DNA from: Sulfurovum sp.
Lineage (GTDB): Bacteria > Campylobacterota > Campylobacteria > Campylobacterales > Sulfurovaceae
DNA: 12,082 bases
Reading direction: 5' to 3'
Assembly (NCBI GenBank): GCA_027038155.1
Contig: JALVXW010000122.1
Span: forward strand, 1 to 12,082
The notes beneath the pieces are model-generated. The model made no database searches and was not told where the DNA came from. It was given only the letters and a program-made list of their open reading frames with translations. Positions 6,156 to 12,082 of the stretch are shown in pieces (the first letter of the stretch is position 1; each line of letters starts with the position of its first letter). A program made the position numbers and the translations under genes.

Positions 6156-7388
6156 ATGTTTGATGAAATACAGTTTGAAAAAATAAATAGATTACCTAAG
6201 TATCTTTTTGCTGAGATTGGTGATTTGAAAATGAAGTTAAGACGTGAGGGTGTGGATATTATTGATTTTTCTATGGGAAATCCTGATGCGGCTACGCCAC
6301 AACCTATCATAGATAAACTTTGTGAGACTGCACAAAAACCTCGTACACATGGATATAGTGCAAGTAAAGGTATCTACAAGCTTCGCTTAGCGATGAATAA
6401 GTGGTATAAGCGTAAATACAATGCTGATCTAGACCCCGATACAGAAGTGGTTGCAACCATGGGAAGTAAAGAGGGGTATGTGCATCTTGTGCAGGCGATT
6501 ACAAACCCTGGTGATGTGGCTATTGTTCCTGATCCTACCTATCCTATACATTCACAGGCTTTTGTGCTTGCTGGTGCAAATGTTGAGAAGATGGAAGTGG
6601 TGTTTGATGAAGAGACGTTTGAAGTAGATGAGGAGAAGTTTTTGGCTGATGTCAATGAGGCGTTAGAAAACTCTATTCCTAAACCTAAGTTTTTGGTGGT
6701 GAATTTTCCACACAATCCAACTACTGCCACGGTAACACCTCAGTTTTATGAAAAACTTGTGGCTTTGGCAAAAGAGAAACGTTTTTATATTATCTCTGAT
6801 ATCGCCTATGCAGATATCACTTTTGATGGTTATAAAACACCTTCTATCATGGAGGTAGAGGGTGCCAAAGATGTAGCGGTAGAGTCCTATACACTCTCAA
6901 AATCATACAATATGGCAGGATGGAGAGTAGGATTTGTTGTAGGAAACAAAAAGCTTATAAGTGCACTGCAAAGCATCAAGTCTTGGCTTGACTATGGGAT
7001 GTTTACACCTATTCAAGTAGCGGCTACTGTAGCACTGGATGAACATGGGTATGTACCTGATGAGCAGATTATTCCACGCTACCAAAAAAGACGTGATGTG
7101 ATGTTGGAGGCTTTTGGAAATGCTGGTTGGAAGATGGGTAAACCCAATGCGTCTATGTTCATTTGGGGAAAGATTCCTGAGAGTTGTCGTGCGATGGGAA
7201 GTATGACCTTTGCAAAACGCCTGCTTCAAGAAGCTGGTGTTGCGGTAAGTCCAGGGATTGGTTTTGGTAAATATGGTGATGAATATGTGCGTATTGCCCT
7301 TATAGAAAATGAAAAGCGTATCCGTCAGGCAGCTAAGAATATTAAAAAATTCCTTAAAAAAGTAGAAGAGGAAAATAAAAATGGTTAA
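6156..7388 (+). CDS. alaC: Class I/II PLP-dependent aminotransferase, AlaC (glutamate-pyruvate) type
   Basis: This is a 410-residue fold-type I aminotransferase. The N-terminal region closely resembles E. coli AlaC: RLPKYLFAEIGDLK (12-25), IIDFSMGNPDAATP (35-48) and THGYSASKGI (64-73). PLP residues visible are N187 in PHNPTT, D215 and Y218 in SDIAYAD, the Schiff-base lysine K249 in TLSKSYNMAGWR, R257 in that motif, and the carboxylate-binding R379 in YVRIAL. AlaC moves an amino group between glutamate and pyruvate to make alanine. LL-diaminopimelate and aspartate aminotransferases share the fold, so substrate is not proven. The ATG at 6156 has a weak AAGAG site (6145-6149), 23 nt after the RodZ-like gene. 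Its end overlaps hom by 8 nt, linking it to the aspartate/threonine pathway. A threonine/methionine-branch role, for example aspartate transamination, is a reasonable alternative. Confidence 0.88.
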   Translation: MFDEIQFEKINRLPKYLFAEIGDLKMKLRREGVDIIDFSMGNPDAATPQPIIDKLCETAQKPRTHGYSASKGIYKLRLAMNKWYKRKYNADLDPDTEVVATMGSKEGYVHLVQAITNPGDVAIVPDPTYPIHSQAFVLAGANVEKMEVVFDEETFEVDEEKFLADVNEALENSIPKPKFLVVNFPHNPTTATVTPQFYEKLVALAKEKRFYIISDIAYADITFDGYKTPSIMEVEGAKDVAVESYTLSKSYNMAGWRVGFVVGNKKLISALQSIKSWLDYGMFTPIQVAATVALDEHGYVPDEQIIPRYQKRRDVMLEAFGNAGWKMGKPNASMFIWGKIPESCRAMGSMTFAKRLLQEAGVAVSPGIGFGKYGDEYVRIALIENEKRIRQAAKNIKKFLKKVEEENKNG

Positions 7389-8643
7389 GATAGGAATTTT
7401 GGGTGTTGGTACTGTAGGGGCGAGTGTAGCAAAGATACTTGAAGCCAATGCTGACATTATTGAAGCACGTGCAGGTAAGAAAATAGTTGCTAAGTCCGGG
7501 GTAGTAAAAAACCTTAGTAGAGACAGAGGTGTGGCTATCAAGCTCTCAGACAATCCACTCGATGTGGTAGATGACCCAGAGATAGATATTGTAGTAGAGC
7601 TTATGGGTGGTGTAGAAGAGCCTTATGTTTTAGTAAAGAGGGCACTTGAAAATGGTAAAGCAGTAGTGACCGCAAACAAAGCACTTCTTGCGTACCACCG
7701 CTATGAGCTTCAAGATATAGCTGGAGATATTCCATTGATGTATGAAGCAAGTACAGCCGGAGGTATTCCTATTATTGGTGCATTACGTACAGGACTTTCC
7801 GGTAATCATATAGAGTCTATTCAGGGTATTATGAATGGTACATGCAATTATATGCTTACAAACATGATAAATCATGGTGCACAGTACGATGAGATATTGA
7901 AAAAGGCTCAGGAGCTAGGCTACGCAGAGGCTGATCCAACCTTTGATGTGGGTGGTTTTGATGCGTCACACAAACTTCTCATTTTGGCAAGTATTGCTTA
8001 TGGGATAGATGCTAAGCCAGAAGATATTCTTATAGAGGGGATAGAAAATATTACAAGTACCGATGTGGACTTTGCTAAAGAGTTTGGTTATGAGATTAAG
8101 TCTTTGGGGATTGCCAAAAAAGTAGGTGATGGTGTGGAACTGCGTGTCCACGCAACCATGATACCAAGCGAAAGCATGATAGCCAAAGTCGATGGTGTGA
8201 TGAATGCTGTTACTGTAGTAGGTGACAGGGTTGGTGAGACGATGTATTATGGACCTGGAGCTGGCGGAGATGCTACAGCTTCGGCGGTTATCTCTGATAT
8301 TGTAGATATTGTTCGCGGCAATCAAGGACCAATGTTGGGCTACAAAAAAGGTCTAGAGTCTGGACTTAAACTTCTACCCAAAGAAGAGATAGTTACACAA
8401 TATTATCTACGCTTAGAGGTAGATGACCAAAGCGGCGTACTTGCTGCCATCACCTCAGAGCTTGGAAAGTTTGGCATCTCTATAGAGTCTATGCTTCAAA
8501 AACCTTCTTGCACCTCCCATAGAGCAAAACTTCTTTTTACTACACATAAATGTAAAGAGAGCGAGATGCAAGAGGCGATGACTGCATTGGGTAAACTTGA
8601 TGTGGTACACGGCAATATTGCTATGATGAGGATTGAGAAGTAG
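7381..8643 (+). CDS. hom: Homoserine dehydrogenase with C-terminal ACT domain
   Basis: The enzyme reduces aspartate semialdehyde to homoserine with NAD(P)H, at the branch to threonine and methionine. The 420 residues are typical of the monofunctional, ACT-containing form. The Rossmann motif is GILGVGTVG (5-13). The dimer/catalytic part shows TANKALLA (97-104), STAGGIP (124-130) and IQGIMNGTCNYML (147-159). YAEADPTFDVGGFDASHK (181-198) carries E183, D189, D194 and K198, which match the catalytic set known from the yeast enzyme. The ACT domain (about 340-415, LEVDDQSGVLAAI) predicts feedback control, probably by threonine. GAGGAA at 7368-7373 lies inside the aminotransferase gene, 7 nt before the ATG, and the coding regions overlap by 8 nt. 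It is the last gene of its run and is followed by a long AT-rich gap. Confidence 0.96.
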   Translation: MVKIGILGVGTVGASVAKILEANADIIEARAGKKIVAKSGVVKNLSRDRGVAIKLSDNPLDVVDDPEIDIVVELMGGVEEPYVLVKRALENGKAVVTANKALLAYHRYELQDIAGDIPLMYEASTAGGIPIIGALRTGLSGNHIESIQGIMNGTCNYMLTNMINHGAQYDEILKKAQELGYAEADPTFDVGGFDASHKLLILASIAYGIDAKPEDILIEGIENITSTDVDFAKEFGYEIKSLGIAKKVGDGVELRVHATMIPSESMIAKVDGVMNAVTVVGDRVGETMYYGPGAGGDATASAVISDIVDIVRGNQGPMLGYKKGLESGLKLLPKEEIVTQYYLRLEVDDQSGVLAAITSELGKFGISIESMLQKPSCTSHRAKLLFTTHKCKESEMQEAMTALGKLDVVHGNIAMMRIEK

Positions 8644-8653
8644 CAAATGATAC

Positions 8654-8683
8654 AAATAATCTAAATATGGTAAATTATTTTTT
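8654..8683 (+). terminator. Weak AT-only hairpin with T run after hom
   Basis: AAATAAT (8654-8660) can pair with ATTATTT (8674-8680) across a 13-nt loop, and the T run continues to 8683. The stem has no G-C pairs, so this is only a tentative terminator for the hom transcript. Confidence 0.3.
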
Positions 8684-8777
8684 GGCTATGGCATACTTTC
8701 CAGCACTCTTTTAAGGCTTCTAAAAAATTCTTTACCTCTTTAGAGTCACTCTTAAAGTTTACCAGACTCCTATAAGT
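8664..8777 (-). pseudogene. Possible short coding remnant in the hom-clc gap
   Basis: On the minus strand, 38 codons are open between TGA (8778-8780) and TAG (8661-8663). They include a protein-like stretch, SKEVKNFLEALKECWKVCHS. No ATG, GTG or TTG start is available, and the amino-acid mix differs from random AT-rich translation. It may be the tail of a decayed gene. I do not recognise the family, and chance cannot be excluded. Confidence 0.2.
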
Positions 8778-8810
8778 TCAGCATAATTGAATCATTGAAG
8801 TAATGTAATC

Positions 8811-8878
8811 ATTTTTTAGTACAAACAGAATTTTCTTTTAGTATAAAAAAGTTTTTTTATAGTAAATTACTAAAAAAT
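8811..8878. repeat. AT-rich nested inverted repeats upstream of clc
   Basis: An exact 11-bp inverted repeat (ATTTTTTAGTA at 8811-8821, its complement at 8868-8878) surrounds a second imperfect palindrome at 8837-8866 (13 of 14 positions per arm, 2-nt centre). The octamer TTTTAGTA occurs at 8814-8821 and 8836-8843, and inverted at 8868-8875 and 8927-8934. Only part is explained by base composition. The palindrome could be an operator for the clc promoter; no regulator is identified. Confidence 0.5.
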
Positions 8879-8924
8879 ATTATTATTTCTCTCTATTACA
8901 TCTACTGTTTAAGTAAAAAAGTTC

Positions 8925-8930
8925 TATACT
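8925..8930 (+). promoter_or_regulatory. Candidate -10 box for clc
   Basis: TATACT lies 28 nt before the clc ATG at 8959, and one copy of the inverted TTTTAGTA octamer (8927-8934) overlaps it. No clear -35 is present. The ribosome binding site (ACGGA, 8946-8950) is weak. Confidence 0.4.
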
Positions 8931-8958
8931 AAAATTATCTCATTCACGGACAGTTGCC

Positions 8959-10359
8959 ATGATTCGTAAGCACTTTACAGAACAGACTGCTATTTTTTTC
9001 AGTGTTGCCAAATGGGTATTTCTCTCTTCTATAGTAGGGGTTATCATTGGTGCAGTTGTTACACTTTTTTTAAATATTTTGGAATACTCAGAAGATTCTC
9101 GTTCACTATTGCCTTTTCATTATTATTATATCTTACCCTTTGCCCTTGTTTTGACAGTATGGCTGGTAAAAACCTTTGCTCCTTCTGCCGAAGGACATGG
9201 CACAGAAAAGGTAATTTCTGCCGTACATAAATCTGATGGGAAAATAGATATTTCTGTCATTCCCATAAAACTTTTGGCAACCGTTATCAGTATATTTGGA
9301 GGAGCCTCTGTCGGTAAAGAGGGTCCAGGAGCACAGATTGGTGCGGGGGTTGCTTCTGCACTCTCTGATTTTTTCAAATTTAGCAAACAAGATCGTAAAA
9401 AACTGGTAATCTGTGGTATCAGTGCAGGATTTGCTACTGTCTTTGGTACTCCAGTTGCCGGTGCTATTTTTGGAGTAGAAGTATTGATTATTGGGGTGAT
9501 TCTCTATGATGTCCTTCTGCCCTCCTTCATCGCTGGATTTGCAGCCTTTACCACTGCACAGCTTTTAGGGATCAAATATACCTACTATAATCTTCACTTT
9601 TATCAAAATATTTCACTGGATATGACCCTAATCCTCAAAGTCGTTCTTGCTGCAGTTTTTTTTGGTATTGTTTCTGATATTGTTATTACAACTGTCTCGT
9701 TTGCTGAAAAGATTATTAAAAAGATCAAACTAAATACCTACATGAAGGCATTCATAGGGGGTACACTGATTGTTATTTTGACATTAATCTTTGGTGAAGA
9801 GTATATTGGATTGGGATTGGGAATCATTCACAATACAATCAATCCAGATCCACTTTATACCGTAGATGTACACTGGTACACTTTTATTCTTAAAACACTT
9901 TTTACCTCTCTCTCGCTGGGTGCAGGAGGCAGTGGCGGAATTATCACTCCTATCTTTTACATTGGTGCTACCAGTGGGCATACCTTTGGAAGCATTGTGT
10001 CTCCTGAACATCTTGTGCTCTTCTCGGCATTAGGCTTTGTCAGTGTACTCTCTGCAACAACCAATACACCTATAGCCTCTACTATCATGGCAGTTGAACT
10101 TTTTGGAATTGATATTGCTCATTATGCGGCTATAGCGGCGGTCATCAGCTTTTTGCTCTCTGGACACAGAAGTATTTTTTCTTCTCAGATTCTTGCCATG
10201 AAAAAATCGGAAATGCTTTCTGTAAAGATCGGTGAAGAGGTGGAAAATATCAGTACCAGTCTGGAAGACAATGAAATGAACAAAATAAATCGTATTAAAG
10301 ACAGACTACACATTAAACGTGAGATACTAAAACAGCGTAAGCGTTCAAAAAAAGAGTAA
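8959..10359 (+). CDS. ClC-family chloride channel or Cl-/H+ antiporter
   Basis: The 466-residue polytopic membrane protein has the three ClC selectivity signatures in order. EGHGTEKVI (78-86) replaces the usual GSGIP motif. GKEGPGAQIGAG (119-130) has the gating glutamate at E121. GAGGSGGIITP (321-331) is the third. TPVAGAIFGVEVL (164-176) is the helix that normally carries the inner proton glutamate; here that position appears to be V175. Near the end, SGHRSIFSSQ (401-410) has F407 where a chloride-binding tyrosine is expected. The tail (about 415-466) is charged, contains no CBS domains and ends in a Lys/Arg-rich stretch, so it is cytoplasmic. The ATG at 8959 has only a weak ACGGA site. It is monocistronic and converges on the hydrogenase-like genes 24 nt away. 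Family is certain; channel versus exchanger is open. Confidence 0.93.
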   Translation: MIRKHFTEQTAIFFSVAKWVFLSSIVGVIIGAVVTLFLNILEYSEDSRSLLPFHYYYILPFALVLTVWLVKTFAPSAEGHGTEKVISAVHKSDGKIDISVIPIKLLATVISIFGGASVGKEGPGAQIGAGVASALSDFFKFSKQDRKKLVICGISAGFATVFGTPVAGAIFGVEVLIIGVILYDVLLPSFIAGFAAFTTAQLLGIKYTYYNLHFYQNISLDMTLILKVVLAAVFFGIVSDIVITTVSFAEKIIKKIKLNTYMKAFIGGTLIVILTLIFGEEYIGLGLGIIHNTINPDPLYTVDVHWYTFILKTLFTSLSLGAGGSGGIITPIFYIGATSGHTFGSIVSPEHLVLFSALGFVSVLSATTNTPIASTIMAVELFGIDIAHYAAIAAVISFLLSGHRSIFSSQILAMKKSEMLSVKIGEEVENISTSLEDNEMNKINRIKDRLHIKREILKQRKRSKKE

Positions 10360-10383
10360 ATAGCACCTTTAATAGTAGGGTTC

Positions 10384-10890
10384 CTATATCTTTTTCAAAA
10401 ATGCCAACAATCCCCTAATAATCTCAATTGGTTCAGGGGGACAACCTGGAATATGGTGGGTAACAGGAAGGTGTTTCTCTGCTGGAGCCTTGATGGCAAA
10501 AGTCTGTTCAAACGGTGCCTCCATCACAGGGCAACTTCCCAATGTAATGACCCATTTTGGTTCAGGTATCTGTTTATACGCATCCAGCACATGTGGGGTC
10601 ATATTAAACGTCATCAGACCACTAAGCAGCATCACATCTGCATGTCTGGGGCTTGCAACAAAGTAGATGCCCAGTCTCTCCAAATCATAGTAGGGATTGG
10701 AGAGTGCATTACACTCAGCCTCACAGGCATTACAACTGCCGCTGTCTACCATACGAATTGCCAGAGAGCCTGCAAATTTCTTACTTACAAGACTTTTCAT
10801 CTCTTTACGAATCACTTGGAGTTCTTTATCAATCTCTGGATTTTCGGTCAAAGTACCTATTTTAAAGCGTCTGTTCCAAAATCGTATCAT
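10384..10890 (-). CDS. Small (NuoB/HyfI-like) iron-sulphur subunit of a group 4 hydrogenase-related complex
   Basis: The 168-residue protein belongs to the NuoB/hydrogenase small-subunit family found in complex I and group 4 hydrogenases (HyfI/HycG). After an N-terminal extension of about 40 residues come VDSGSCNACEAECNAL (48-63), FVASPRHADVMLLSG (77-91), ITLGSCPV (115-122) and HIPGCPPEPIEII (146-158). C53, C56, C120 and C150 are the four ligands of the proximal [4Fe-4S] cluster (N2 in complex I), so electron transfer through this subunit should be intact. It is soluble and should sit on the cytoplasmic face against the large subunit. The ATG overlaps the stop of the large-subunit gene (ATGA, 10887-10890), showing tight coupling. 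It appears to be the last gene of the operon and ends 24 nt from clc; no terminator is obvious in that gap. Confidence 0.92.
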   Translation of the reverse strand: MIRFWNRRFKIGTLTENPEIDKELQVIRKEMKSLVSKKFAGSLAIRMVDSGSCNACEAECNALSNPYYDLERLGIYFVASPRHADVMLLSGLMTFNMTPHVLDAYKQIPEPKWVITLGSCPVMEAPFEQTFAIKAPAEKHLPVTHHIPGCPPEPIEIIRGLLAFLKKI

Positions 10891-12082
10891 AAATCATTTC
10901 CTGCATAGCTAAGGTCACAGCTTTTATTAATAAGTGGGAAATCAGCAATAATATTTCCTGGCATCATCAGATGCAATGCCTGCCAGTTTACAAAGCTGGG
11001 ATCACGAACAAAGAAACGCTCAATCACACCATCTTTAAGCTCTATAGCCATAAAAAGTTCACCTATAGAACTTTCGACAAAGCTAAAATATTCTCCATCC
11101 TTCGCACCGTGAAGTGTGATACCGTCACATCTCTCTACAGTAAATTGACGCATCATTGCAAGAGCATTTTTTACCTCATCGAGTCTTATTTTAAACCTGG
11201 CAGCCACATCAGCACTTTTTTGCACCTGCATCTCAAACCCATGTGCAAGATAGAATGGCTCATCTCTTCTATCGAGCTTTAGACCTGAAGCACGTGCAAC
11301 AATACCTACGGTATCATATTTTAGGGCTTTGGCAGTTTTTAAAATACCTGTAGTATCAAACCTGTCCCAAAGTGATGGGATATCCATAATCCACGACTCA
11401 AAGAATAGTATAGACTCCTCTAATGCATCAAGGTAACTATGCATCTTTTTTGTATCAAGCACATGGGTTTCAAAATCAATAGCAGCAAAACCAAAACGAT
11501 GTCCCGTAAGACTTTTAAATTGACGTCTTGCCTCTTCTGCGAGCTTGGAAGCAAAAGCAAGTGCTGCACCAAACCCGGCATCATTAGGAATAAAACCAAG
11601 ATCAGTAAGATGATGAATTGTACGTTCAAGCTCCAACAGTAATGCATGGTACTTTCTACTATTTTGGGAGAGTTCACTGCCTGTTGAGAGCAACACAATA
11701 TCTCGCCAAGCAATCTGATAGGCAATACTTTCATTTCCACTGATACGTTCTATAACAGGTTTTGCCTCTTGCAGGGTTTTGCCCTCCAGCATCTTTTCAA
11801 TCGCTCGATATTTGTAAAAATGCCGTACCTCTTGATGAAGTATCTCCTCTCCTGCTTGAGAAAACTGAAAATGCCCAGGCTCAATAATCCCTGCATGAAT
11901 AGGACCTACTGCCACTTCAAATACCCCATCTCCGCTTATAGATTCATATGTGTAGGGCTTGTAGTCATCATACGATAACTTTGTATCCTGAAATGTTTTT
12001 CGCATGGGATGAAGATGGGAAGGAAATCGTTCCTGATGCACAAGTGGACGGTTATCAAAAGCATCTTCAATAATAATACCGT
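10887..12082 (-). CDS. Large (HyfG/NuoCD-like) subunit of a hydrogenase-related complex, lacking NiFe ligands; 5' end outside window
   Basis: The frame is open to the right edge and enters with the end of a NuoC-like domain (IEDAFDNRPL, then HLHPMRKTF), so the full protein is probably a NuoC-NuoD fusion as in HyfG/HycE. A GTG at 12041 is unlikely to be the start because similarity continues upstream. The NuoD-like part begins near VGPIHAGIIEPGHFQF. In [NiFe] enzymes the next motif is RxCGxC; here it is RISGNES (about 11727-11747), with no cysteine. The C-terminal DPCxxC motif is replaced by CDLSYAG (about 10899-10919), so both ligand cysteines there are lost too. The subunit cannot bind a normal NiFe centre and fits the energy-converting hydrogenase-related (Ehr) group. 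The partner small subunit follows with a 4-nt overlap. Other membrane subunits are expected beyond the right edge. Confidence 0.88.
   Translation of the reverse strand, partial: GIIIEDAFDNRPLVHQERFPSHLHPMRKTFQDTKLSYDDYKPYTYESISGDGVFEVAVGPIHAGIIEPGHFQFSQAGEEILHQEVRHFYKYRAIEKMLEGKTLQEAKPVIERISGNESIAYQIAWRDIVLLSTGSELSQNSRKYHALLLELERTIHHLTDLGFIPNDAGFGAALAFASKLAEEARRQFKSLTGHRFGFAAIDFETHVLDTKKMHSYLDALEESILFFESWIMDIPSLWDRFDTTGILKTAKALKYDTVGIVARASGLKLDRRDEPFYLAHGFEMQVQKSADVAARFKIRLDEVKNALAMMRQFTVERCDGITLHGAKDGEYFSFVESSIGELFMAIELKDGVIERFFVRDPSFVNWQALHLMMPGNIIADFPLINKSCDLSYAGNDL

Larger units (their letters stand above)
8644..8958. other. 315-nt AT-rich intergenic region
   Basis: No complete gene is visible. 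The left part holds a weak hairpin and a possible minus-strand coding remnant. The right part holds nested inverted repeats and the candidate clc promoter. It separates the amino-acid genes from the ion-channel/hydrogenase-like genes and marks the point where conserved gene order appears to end. Confidence 0.6.

Noticed and set aside
6903..7553. A 216-codon open frame on the minus strand
   Set aside because: It lies entirely antisense to the aminotransferase and homoserine dehydrogenase genes, both of which have clear family motifs. Its translation shows no recognisable domain.
8842..8861. An intrinsic terminator made of an A-run and a T-run
   Set aside because: The possible stem is pure A-T with a 2-nt loop, and it lies nearly 200 nt past hom. 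It fits an AT-rich palindrome upstream of clc better than a terminator.
10453..10908. A 151-codon + strand frame opposite the small-subunit gene
   Set aside because: It is antisense to a gene with four conserved cluster cysteines and an ATGA-coupled start. The composition looks like a reverse-complement shadow.
12039..12041. GTG as the start of the large-subunit gene
   Set aside because: The frame stays open to the window edge, and the upstream residues (IEDAFDNRPL) match the end of a NuoC-like domain. The gene therefore starts outside the window.

Overview
The window is AT-rich, densely packed bacterial DNA. It most likely comes from a Campylobacterota (Epsilonproteobacteria) chromosome of the Sulfurovum/Sulfurimonas type. 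This rests on gene content and order, on TATAAT -10 boxes without clear -35 boxes, and on AAGGA ribosome binding sites. From memory, the order haem lipoprotein / small membrane protein / rsmE / rpmE / rsmI / SpoU methyltransferase / membrane protein / aminotransferase / hom is also found as a block in Campylobacter jejuni (around Cj0149c-Cj0158c). I could not check this here.

Layout, left to right. (1) 3-179: the 3' end of an unrecognised + strand gene. (2) 245-778: a lipoprotein c-type cytochrome with a repetitive Ala/Lys/Thr spacer. It converges on moeA (807-2024, minus strand), with a hairpin between them. (3) 2025-2100: a short divergent promoter region with a perfectly palindromic double -10 element. 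It serves moeA on one side and a four-helix membrane protein (2101-2526) plus rsmE (2510-3178) on the other. (4) 3198-3526: rpmE (ribosomal protein L31), with its own promoter and a leader of about 115 nt that can fold into two competing structures. (5) 3595-6132: rsmI, then a heptanucleotide tandem repeat, then a SpoU-family rRNA methyltransferase (probably rlmB) and an overlapping RodZ-like membrane protein. (6) 6156-8643: an AlaC-type aminotransferase and homoserine dehydrogenase, overlapping by 8 nt. (7) 8644-8958: a 315-nt, very AT-rich gap with inverted repeats and a possible gene remnant. (8) 8959-10359: a ClC-family chloride channel or transporter. (9) 10384-12082, minus strand: the last two genes of a complex-I-like/group 4 hydrogenase-like operon that enters from the right edge.

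Most of the left two-thirds is core metabolism: molybdopterin maturation, rRNA methylation and ribosome assembly, and amino-acid synthesis. The least ordinary part is the right end. The hydrogenase-4-like large subunit has lost all four cysteines that hold the NiFe centre, while the adjacent small subunit keeps its four iron-sulphur cysteines. This fits an energy-converting hydrogenase-related (Ehr-type) complex rather than a working hydrogenase. The adjacent ClC protein also has altered gating and proton-path residues. No tRNA, rRNA, CRISPR array, insertion sequence or integrase was seen.
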